Part shown: positions 24,709 to 30,717 of the stretch, piece by piece
Position numbering within the stretch: the first letter of the stretch is position 1
Layout: each line of letters opens with the position of its first letter
Assembly (NCBI GenBank): GCA_964563505.1
Contig: CAZLXW010000043.1
Location: 1-30,717 of the forward strand
Source: UBA1351 sp964563505
GTDB taxonomy: Bacteria; Bacillota; Clostridia; Lachnospirales; Vallitaleaceae
Direction of reading: 5' to 3'
Length of the DNA stretch: 30,717 bases
The notes under the pieces: model-generated
Database searches by the model: none
What the model was told of the DNA's origin: nothing
What the model saw: the letters and a program-made list of their open reading frames with translations, nothing else
Translations under genes and position numbers: made by a program

Positions 24709-24792
24709 TGCGGATGGTGGGAGTCGAACCCACACGATATCACTACCGCAGGATTTTGAGTCCTGTGCGTCTGCCAATTCCGCCACATCCGC
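24709..24792 (-). tRNA. tRNA-Leu (anticodon CAA)
   Basis: An 84-base class II tRNA. The acceptor stem GCGGATG/CATCCGC is a perfect seven pairs with discriminator A; the anticodon stem CAGGA/TCCTG encloses loop CTCAAAA, giving anticodon CAA (reads UUG). A long variable arm (GGTA/TATC stem) and the T-arm GTGGG-TTCGACT-CCCAC are present. CCA is not encoded. It has its own minus-strand promoter and terminator. The 355-base gap between the Nudix and sigma genes (24613-24967) holds this tRNA, two terminators and two promoters; the AT-rich remainder (24840-24915) shows nothing else I can support. Confidence 0.97.
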
Positions 24793-24809
24793 ATTTCTGA
24801 CGCTTAATG

Positions 24810-24838
24810 ATAATACCATAGGATAATCGTTTATGCAA
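24810..24838 (-). promoter_or_regulatory. Promoter for tRNA-Leu
   Basis: Minus strand: TTGCAT (24833-24838), 17-base spacer, TATTAT (24810-24815) with a TGG extension directly before it. About 18 bases separate it from the mature tRNA 5' end. Confidence 0.7.
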
Positions 24839-24918
24839 GTGATTTTCTGGAAAAAATAGTAAAAATGTAAATATTTTTTTTGTTTTCATGAAGACATGAT
24901 GCAAAAGAATAGCGGATA

Positions 24919-24927
24919 TGGTATAAT
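24919..24927 (+). promoter_or_regulatory. Extended -10 promoter for the sigma factor-polA operon
   Basis: TGGTATAAT with TATAAT at 24922-24927 and TG at 24919-24920, about 40 bases before the sigma factor start. The -35 region is poor. No ECF-type AAC -35 motif is evident, so autoregulation by the encoded sigma factor is not supported by this promoter. Confidence 0.7.
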
Positions 24928-24967
24928 TGTCTAGAATTTGGGATGAGTCATGAAGGGAGGAGCTTGA

Positions 24968-25558
24968 ATGGACGCAATAGAAGAAAAACTTATAAAAAAG
25001 GCACAAAAAGGAAATATAAAAGCATTTGAAAAATTAATTCTTCAGCATGAAGATCATATATATGCGATTGCACTTAAGGTGCTAAAAAATGAAGCGGATG
25101 CTTATGATGCAGCTCAAGAAATTTGTCTAAAAATATATCAAAAAATTGATCAGTTTAAGTTTGAGTCTGCTTTTAGTACCTGGGTTCATCGCTTGGCAGT
25201 CAATACAGCCATTGATGAATATCGCAAACTAAAACGTAAACTGCAAAAAGAGTATTCCTATGATCAACCGATTACCGAGGATGGAAGTACGATGAAAGAC
25301 TTCATTCAAGATACCGGTGATACGCCGGAAAGCAATATTGTTCGACAAGAACAAATACAAATGGTTTGGGAAGCGCTAGAAAAACTTAAAGACCAACAAA
25401 AAAACATTATTATTATGAAAGACCTACAAGGTCAGTCGTATCAAGAAATTAGTGAGTCCTTACAGTTGAATATGGGGACGGTCAAATCTAGGTTAGCACG
25501 ATCAAGAATTGCATTAAAAAATGTACTTCAAGATATGTGGGAACAATCGAATGTTTGA
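24968..25558 (+). CDS. ECF-type RNA polymerase sigma factor
   Basis: Extracytoplasmic-function sigma-70 of 196 residues. Region 2 (about 19-87) includes the DAYDAAQEICLKIYQKI core-binding helix and the FSTWVHRLAVNTAIDEYRK -10 recognition segment; region 4 (about 131-185) ends with the helix-turn-helix SYQEISESLQLNMGTVKSRLARSR. There is no region 1.1 or 3. GGGAGGAG at 24955-24962 precedes the ATG. The next gene encodes a zinc-finger membrane protein, the expected anti-sigma partner. Signal and regulon are unknown. polA lies in the same transcription unit. Confidence 0.93.
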   Translation: MDAIEEKLIKKAQKGNIKAFEKLILQHEDHIYAIALKVLKNEADAYDAAQEICLKIYQKIDQFKFESAFSTWVHRLAVNTAIDEYRKLKRKLQKEYSYDQPITEDGSTMKDFIQDTGDTPESNIVRQEQIQMVWEALEKLKDQQKNIIIMKDLQGQSYQEISESLQLNMGTVKSRLARSRIALKNVLQDMWEQSNV

Positions 25559-25588
25559 ATCGTCTAATAATTGAAAGGAGGAACGGAT

Positions 25589-26248
25589 ATGACTGTTTGT
25601 AATGAAAAGATAAAAGAATTAGTTGCCATATATTCAACAGAAGGATTAACGGCAAATGAACAAAATAGTGTAGAAGAACATATTAAAGAATGCGAAGAAT
25701 GTCGATATGAATTCGACATATATCAATCCATAGAACAAGAGTTGGATCTTACGAAATACAAGGCGCCGGACGCGTTGCACTCCGATGTGATGAAGCGTTT
25801 ATCAAAGCATAAAAATATAACCAAGTATACTCAATATCAACCATACCTTAGTATAGCAGCCGCCATTGTATTTGTTGTCTTTCTAGGTTTTGTTGGCTTA
25901 ATGAATCCAAATATACAAAAAAGCACTTCAGATGAAGCTGTGATGATTCAAGATGAAATCACAGTTCAAGATCAAATCACAGAAGAATCCAATAATGAAG
26001 AAGCGGCCTCAGCAGAATCGTATGATACGTCCATAACAACATTTGATGTTGAAACGTATGAAGCACTTGAGGATACACCGTCGGAAGATATACCATCGGA
26101 GGATGTGGTACCTAGAATGGCAATGGAGGCTCAAACTAAAGAGCAGGACAAGCAAGAATCAGATTATCGGCAAGAAATTATTATTGGCTTGATTTTTCTG
26201 AGTGTATTTGGTGGTACCCTTATATACCGACGGGCAAAAAAAAGATAG
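25589..26248 (+). CDS. Zinc-finger anti-sigma factor with two membrane helices
   Basis: Likely partner of the preceding sigma factor. The N-terminal zf-HC2 domain has H31-x3-C35-x2-C38 with C4 as a probable fourth ligand. A membrane helix spans about 86-106; an acidic extracytoplasmic linker of about 85 residues with internal duplications follows; a second helix (about 196-212) and the basic tail RRAKKR close the protein, so both ends should face the cytoplasm. Single-helix anti-sigmas are more usual. ATG 25589 is chosen because AAAGGAGG at 25574-25581 is seven bases before it; an in-frame TTG at 25571 lies upstream of that site. polA starts nine bases after the stop. Confidence 0.88.
   Translation: MTVCNEKIKELVAIYSTEGLTANEQNSVEEHIKECEECRYEFDIYQSIEQELDLTKYKAPDALHSDVMKRLSKHKNITKYTQYQPYLSIAAAIVFVVFLGFVGLMNPNIQKSTSDEAVMIQDEITVQDQITEESNNEEAASAESYDTSITTFDVETYEALEDTPSEDIPSEDVVPRMAMEAQTKEQDKQESDYRQEIIIGLIFLSVFGGTLIYRRAKKR
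25947..25982 (+). repeat. 18-bp tandem duplication in the anti-sigma linker
   Basis: Two adjacent 18-base units (25947-25964 and 25965-25982) differ at one position and keep the reading frame, encoding the near-identical hexapeptides around QDEITV and QDQITE. Confidence 0.85.
26077..26106 (+). repeat. 15-bp imperfect tandem repeat in the anti-sigma linker
   Basis: Two adjacent 15-base units (26077-26091, 26092-26106) match at about 12 positions and encode repeated PSED-type residues. It is a second in-frame duplication in the same extracytoplasmic linker. Confidence 0.65.
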
Positions 26249-26257
26249 GAGATTTAC

Positions 26258-28918
26258 ATGGATAAGTTATTATTAATTGACGGAAACAGTATTATGAACC
26301 GGGCTTTTTACGGCTTGCCCTTGTTATCGGATTCGAAGGGGAGATATACAAATGCAGTATTTGGATTTCTCAATATTTTGTTTAAAGCGATTGATGATGA
26401 GTCGCCAACACATCTTTTAGTCGCTTTCGATAGCCATGCCCCAACATTTCGTCATAAAACCTATGAAGCCTATAAAGGCAATCGAAAAGGCATGCCGGAT
26501 GAACTCCGGAGTCAAATGCCTCTTATTCGCGAGGTTCTAGAAACAATGGGAATTGCAACCTACATTGAAGAGGGTATTGAAGCGGACGACATTTTGGGAA
26601 GTCTATCCCTTCGTTTCGAAAAAAATGGTTCGGTTACCGTCTTATCAGGCGATCGAGATTTGTTGCAATTAGCCAGTGACCAGACGAAAATATCGATTCC
26701 TAGAACGAAAGGCGGAACGACAGTAACGGAACATTATGATTATAAGAGTTTTATCGAAACGTATGGATTTACGCCCACGCAATTTATCGATGTTAAAGGA
26801 ATGATGGGTGATTCATCCGATAATATACCGGGAATACCGGGAGTCGGTGAAAAAACGGCACATAAATATATTCAGAAGTATGAAAGCTTAGAAGGCCTAT
26901 ACGAACATGTCGATGATTTAAAAGGGAAAACAAAAGAAAAAGTTGTGGACAATAAAGAATTAGCATTTATTAGCCGGGACCTTGCCACAATCAAGCGTGA
27001 TTGTTCCATTGAAATCGAGGATGAACAAATGCGCCTTGACAATTATCTTAATGAACAAACCTTTGATTTATTCAAAGAGTTGAACTTTACACGTTTATTA
27101 ACGCGTTTTGACTTTAATTCCATGGAAGTGGCAAATGAAGTTCAAAGCCTTGAATATTCAGTTGTTGATGAATATGGGGCCTTTATAAAAACCATGAAAA
27201 AAGAAGTGAAGGATCAAATGATTACCTTTTACCACTATCAAGAAGATGGGTATTTAGGATTGGTCTTTCTGGTTCAAGATAAAAAGAAGAATTATGAACG
27301 TTTTATTCATGAAATCACAGAAGAAAATGTTGATTATTCCACGATTGGACAGGACCTCGTATCTGTTTTTAAGAAAGCCGAACACCTTCTTTTTTATGAT
27401 GTAAAAGAATGGTTACATACCTTTAAAATCGATGAAGAAGAGATGATTTCCTCTTTTGATGACTTACACCTTATGTTTTACTTAGCAAAACCCAATAAAG
27501 GGGATTATCCATTACTTGATTTAGGTTTAACCTATACAGATATTAATTTGCACACCATTGATGATTTGTTAGGCAAGGGAAAAAAGAAAATCGGAATTGG
27601 TGATATTGATGAGGAAAAAAGACGGAATTATTTGGCACAATGTGCAACAATACTTCAAAAAAGCTTTAAGCCCTTAACAGATGCACTGGTCGATGATGAC
27701 GTATTAGGTCTATACAATACCTTAGAAAAGCCCCTTCTTATTATCCTATATAGTATGGAAAAAGAAGGGATTACCGTGGATAAAGACGTCTTGACACGAT
27801 TAAGTCAACGCCTTGAATCAGAAATCGCCGAAATACAAGACCATATTTTCACTTTGGCCGGACATGAATTTAACATTAATTCGCCAAAGCAATTAGGGGT
27901 TATATTATTTGAAGAGTTAGGATTGCCGGCTCTAAAAAAGACAAAAACAGGTTATTCAACCAATGTGGATGTTTTAGAGAAGCTTGAGAATAAACATCCG
28001 ATTATAAAAGAAATATTGCATTATAGACAGTTGACCAAGCTAAAATCAACCTATGCAGATGGCTTATTTCCTTATGTATTGGACGATGGGAAAATCCATA
28101 CAACCTTTAACCAAACTATTGCAAGTACAGGACGCTTGAGTAGTACAGACCCTAATCTTCAAAATATCCCGATTCGACTTGAAGAAGGGCGACTTATACG
28201 TAAAGCCTTTGTACCAAAAGAAGACCATGTGTTTGTGAGTGCGGATTATTCACAGATTGAATTACGTGTTCTAGCCCATTTATCTCAAGATGATTTGCTT
28301 CTAGAAGCCTATCGTGAAAATAAGGACATTCACCAACTCACAGCTTCTCAAGTCTTTCATGTTCCCTTTGACAAAGTGACGAGAGAGATGCGTCGAAATG
28401 CGAAAGCAGTTAATTTTGGTATTGTCTATGGCATCAGTGATTTTGGTCTCAGTCGCGATTTAAATATTCCGATTTCAGAAGCTAAAACATATATTCAAGC
28501 ATATTTTGATAAATATCCAAAAGTTAAAGCTTTCTTGGACTTAACTGTGGCGAAAGCTTATGAGGATGGTTATGTTGTGACCATGTATAATCGAAAGCGC
28601 TTGATTCCCGAACTGTCTAATAGTAATTATATGCGACGTTCATTTGGTGAACGAATAGCTATGAATACGCCTATTCAAGGGAGTGCTGCAGATATTATTA
28701 AAATCGCTATGATAAAGGTCTATAAACGGTTGAAAAAAGAGCAACTTACTTCAAAAATGATTTTACAGATTCATGATGAATTAATTATTGAGTCTCCCCA
28801 AGAAGAAAAAGAGAAAGTTAAACAAATGTTAGTGGAAGAAATGGAAAAAGCTGTTCGTTTATCTGTCCCTATGGTTGTAGATGCATCGATTGCCGATAAC
28901 TGGTACGAGGCAAAATAA
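26258..28918 (+). CDS. polA: DNA polymerase I
   Basis: Repair and Okazaki-fragment polymerase, 886 residues. The N-terminal 5'-nuclease domain (about 1-290) is intact, with the DGNS start, FDSHAPTFRHK, EADDILG and the DSSDNIPGIPGVGEKTA helix-hairpin-helix. The middle 3'-5' exonuclease-like region (about 310-480) lacks the DxE first motif, so proofreading is probably lost, as in many Gram-positive enzymes. The polymerase domain has motif A SADYSQIELR (D663), motif B RRNAKAVNFGIVYG and motif C QIHDE (D840). TAGGAG precedes the ATG. Only nine bases separate it from the anti-sigma gene, and its stop shares one base with the coaE start. Confidence 0.97.
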   Translation: MDKLLLIDGNSIMNRAFYGLPLLSDSKGRYTNAVFGFLNILFKAIDDESPTHLLVAFDSHAPTFRHKTYEAYKGNRKGMPDELRSQMPLIREVLETMGIATYIEEGIEADDILGSLSLRFEKNGSVTVLSGDRDLLQLASDQTKISIPRTKGGTTVTEHYDYKSFIETYGFTPTQFIDVKGMMGDSSDNIPGIPGVGEKTAHKYIQKYESLEGLYEHVDDLKGKTKEKVVDNKELAFISRDLATIKRDCSIEIEDEQMRLDNYLNEQTFDLFKELNFTRLLTRFDFNSMEVANEVQSLEYSVVDEYGAFIKTMKKEVKDQMITFYHYQEDGYLGLVFLVQDKKKNYERFIHEITEENVDYSTIGQDLVSVFKKAEHLLFYDVKEWLHTFKIDEEEMISSFDDLHLMFYLAKPNKGDYPLLDLGLTYTDINLHTIDDLLGKGKKKIGIGDIDEEKRRNYLAQCATILQKSFKPLTDALVDDDVLGLYNTLEKPLLIILYSMEKEGITVDKDVLTRLSQRLESEIAEIQDHIFTLAGHEFNINSPKQLGVILFEELGLPALKKTKTGYSTNVDVLEKLENKHPIIKEILHYRQLTKLKSTYADGLFPYVLDDGKIHTTFNQTIASTGRLSSTDPNLQNIPIRLEEGRLIRKAFVPKEDHVFVSADYSQIELRVLAHLSQDDLLLEAYRENKDIHQLTASQVFHVPFDKVTREMRRNAKAVNFGIVYGISDFGLSRDLNIPISEAKTYIQAYFDKYPKVKAFLDLTVAKAYEDGYVVTMYNRKRLIPELSNSNYMRRSFGERIAMNTPIQGSAADIIKIAMIKVYKRLKKEQLTSKMILQIHDELIIESPQEEKEKVKQMLVEEMEKAVRLSVPMVVDASIADNWYEAK

Positions 28919-29511
28919 TGAGTACAGCTAAGATTATTGGTGTTATCGGTGAGACAGGGAGCGGAAAAAGCACTTTTTCAGACTATATTCAAAAAAATTA
29001 TACCGCTTATGTCATTAATGCGGATCAGATTGGTCACCTTGTTTTAGATGAAGATGGGATCAAAGAGGCACTCGTTAAAAAGTTTTCGGAAAAAATTCTA
29101 GTGGATAATCGCATTGATCGTAAGCGTTTAGGTTCCATTGTATTTAAGGATGCGTCTGCCTTAGAATTTTTGAGTCAACTAACCCATCCCAGAATACGAG
29201 AATGTATTATAGAAGAAATACAAGAAAAGAAGGACAAGTTTTCACTTATTCTTATTGATGGTGTAGCTTTAGTTGAAGCCAATATTCATAGCTTATGCGA
29301 CCTTGTGATTTATATATATACATCTAAAGACATACGGTTAAAAAGACTCGTTGAGCAACGAAATATTCCTTATGAGAGAGCCATAGCCATGATAGGCTCG
29401 CAAAAGGCAACCGATTTTTATGACCACCATTCAGACGTGACCTTGTCTCTTGACCAAGGCATTGAACATAAAGAAGAGGAAATCAAACATTTGCTACAGG
29501 AGATATTATGA
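28918..29511 (+). CDS. coaE: Dephospho-CoA kinase
   Basis: Last step of coenzyme A synthesis: ATP-dependent phosphorylation of the ribose 3'-OH of dephospho-CoA. The P-loop GETGSGKS is at 11-18, followed by NADQIGH (substrate-binding aspartate) and the THPRIRE lid-region motif; 197 residues is standard. The ATG overlaps the polA stop by one base (TAATG), and its own stop overlaps the next gene by four bases. The polA-coaE order is conserved widely in Firmicutes. Confidence 0.95.
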   Translation: MSTAKIIGVIGETGSGKSTFSDYIQKNYTAYVINADQIGHLVLDEDGIKEALVKKFSEKILVDNRIDRKRLGSIVFKDASALEFLSQLTHPRIRECIIEEIQEKKDKFSLILIDGVALVEANIHSLCDLVIYIYTSKDIRLKRLVEQRNIPYERAIAMIGSQKATDFYDHHSDVTLSLDQGIEHKEEEIKHLLQEIL

Positions 29512-30717
29512 AGTATAGGTATATATTCATTCTGTTATTATTAATAAGTTCTACTTTCACAGGATGTTCAACAATTCAAAAAATTGCTGAGTTTAATCTT
29601 GACCATCTTAATGTTGAAGAGGAAGTGACGGAGAGAGACTACGAAAAACTACCGGAATCAACATATATAAAAGATACAATTGAATTGTCGATGGACAATG
29701 TTAAAACCCTTAATCCCCTTGATGGTGTACCCTATAACGTGGATCAAGGGTTAAGACTAGTGTATGAAGGTCTTTTCTCACCCGATGAATATAAAAATAT
29801 TGAACCTCTACTTGTTTCGGAATATGAGCAAATCAATGAAAAGACCTATCGACTGACATTAAAAGACCAAGTCACCTTTCATAATGGTGAGTTTCTTACA
29901 GCAGAGGATGTCGTATTCAGTTATGAATACATAAAAACACAAGCCAATAGTGGTTATGCCTATGTCAATACATATATTCAGAATTTAACGGCTGAAACAG
30001 AGAACACAGTGGTGGTGGAGTTCCAAAAAAAGGATCGCTACAATCTATATGCCTTGACTTTTCCCATTCTGTCTCAGGAATACCTTGAATCCGATAGCTA
30101 TGACAAGACCTTTCCCATTGGGACAGGTCCTTATCAATGCGATCATTTTCAAAGTATGATAGAACTTGTCTTGAATAAAAATCCTAACTATCACGGTCAA
30201 ACAGCAAACGTCGATAAGGTTCGATTTACCTTAGTGCGGTCATTTGCAGAAGAATACAATATGTTTATGGCAAAACGTATCGATCTCATTGCTCCTGTTT
30301 TAACCGAATGGCCTAATTACTCGGATGATCAAAATATTCAAAAAAAGCAATATTTAAGCCCCTATTTTTATTATATTGGATTCAATCATACCAATGTGTT
30401 TTATCAAGATGTCAATGTGCGGCGTTATTACTCAAGTTTAATAGATTATAGCCATATTAACCGTACGGTTTTTTTAAATCATTTGTTTTTCACGCCCTTA
30501 CCCATGCACCTTGAATCGGAGATACAGGGGCGGCTCAAACAATATGACGTTTTTGATCAAAGCAATACAAAGGTAACATCGATTATTAATACAGAAGCTA
30601 TCCGTTTTATCTATTTAAATGAAGACCATACCCAAGAAAACATCATAAAAATCATACAAGCATCGATTGATGACGAACGGGATAATATTGAATTTATAGG
30701 ATTGAGTCGTGAAGAGT
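29508..30717 (+). CDS. Family 5 extracellular solute-binding lipoprotein (peptide/nickel type), truncated by window end
   Basis: Open to the right edge; 403 residues are visible. A signal peptide ends in FTGC with the lipidated cysteine at residue 20 (phenylalanine at the -3 position is unusual). After an acidic linker, the fold matches SBP_bac_5 (OppA/DppA): MDNVKTLNPLDG, then LRLVYEGLF, the signature FHNGEFLTAEDVVFSYEYI, and IGTGPYQ. These proteins deliver oligopeptides, nickel or similar ligands to an ABC importer. AGGAG at 29498-29502 is well spaced and the ATG overlaps the coaE stop (ATGA). Permease and ATPase genes may follow outside the window; the ligand cannot be predicted. Confidence 0.9.
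   Translation, partial: MKYRYIFILLLLISSTFTGCSTIQKIAEFNLDHLNVEEEVTERDYEKLPESTYIKDTIELSMDNVKTLNPLDGVPYNVDQGLRLVYEGLFSPDEYKNIEPLLVSEYEQINEKTYRLTLKDQVTFHNGEFLTAEDVVFSYEYIKTQANSGYAYVNTYIQNLTAETENTVVVEFQKKDRYNLYALTFPILSQEYLESDSYDKTFPIGTGPYQCDHFQSMIELVLNKNPNYHGQTANVDKVRFTLVRSFAEEYNMFMAKRIDLIAPVLTEWPNYSDDQNIQKKQYLSPYFYYIGFNHTNVFYQDVNVRRYYSSLIDYSHINRTVFLNHLFFTPLPMHLESEIQGRLKQYDVFDQSNTKVTSIINTEAIRFIYLNEDHTQENIIKIIQASIDDERDNIEFIGLSREE

Noticed and set aside
24886..24899. TCATG-AAGA-CATGA inverted repeat upstream of the sigma factor, considered as an operator
   Set aside because: Five-base arms in AT-rich DNA are expected by chance and it does not overlap the -10 element.
24541..25006. Several short frames across the tRNA-Leu region on both strands
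   Set aside because: They run through a tRNA and two terminators and are translations of non-coding DNA.
1..30717. CRISPR arrays, insertion sequences, prophage genes, integration sites or a toxin-antitoxin pair
   Set aside because: No regularly spaced repeats, transposase, integrase, phage structural gene or paired small ORFs were found; all larger frames are chromosomal housekeeping or family-recognisable genes.

Overview
The window is an ordinary, gene-dense stretch of a low-GC Gram-positive chromosome, most likely a spore-former-type Clostridia (Lachnospirales-like). This rests on low GC, strong AGGAGG-type ribosome sites, and Firmicutes families such as DUF896, DUF1292, DUF3048, a SpoVB/YtgP-like flippase and a ZapA/U32 pair. 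The species is inference only. I see 26 protein genes (the last cut by the window edge), one tRNA, three intrinsic terminators and about nine candidate promoters. There is no mobile element, prophage or CRISPR array.

Region 1 (1-10.5 kb) is one long plus-strand run after a strong terminator: phoH, a membrane HD phosphodiesterase that lacks the usual extracytoplasmic sensor, ybeY, a DUF3048 surface protein, cdd, a MOP-family flippase, two FAD oxidoreductases and a PaaK/CapK-like adenylate-forming enzyme. Spacing is a few bases or overlapping throughout. The phoH-HD-ybeY-cdd core is the familiar Firmicutes RNA-processing/cytidine cluster, with DUF3048 at the usual dgkA position and no era gene.

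Region 2 (10.5-16.3 kb) is mixed: a minus-strand M32 carboxypeptidase, divergent from a DUF4349 lipoprotein and a short proB, then a zinc-ribbon acyltransferase, DUF896, 5-formyltetrahydrofolate cyclo-ligase, and a minus-strand Cys/His-rich DUF1292 protein. Both convergent gene pairs overlap at their 3' ends.

Region 3 (16.3-24.6 kb) is a recombination and cell-division run: ruvA, ruvB, a winged-helix protein, zapA, a large U32 protein, and a single gene that fuses a SEDS glycosyltransferase (FtsW/RodA type) to a class B penicillin-binding transpeptidase. A Nudix hydrolase with its own promoter and terminator follows.

Region 4 (24.6-30.7 kb) holds tRNA-Leu(CAA) on the minus strand, then an ECF sigma factor and zinc-finger anti-sigma factor that lead directly into polA, coaE and a truncated family 5 peptide-binding lipoprotein, all tightly packed and probably co-transcribed.

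No obviously new multi-gene system stands out. The items most worth a second look are the SEDS-PBP fusion, the sensor-less HD protein, the acyltransferase with zinc ribbon, the Cys/His-rich DUF1292 protein, and the sigma/anti-sigma pair wired into the polA operon.
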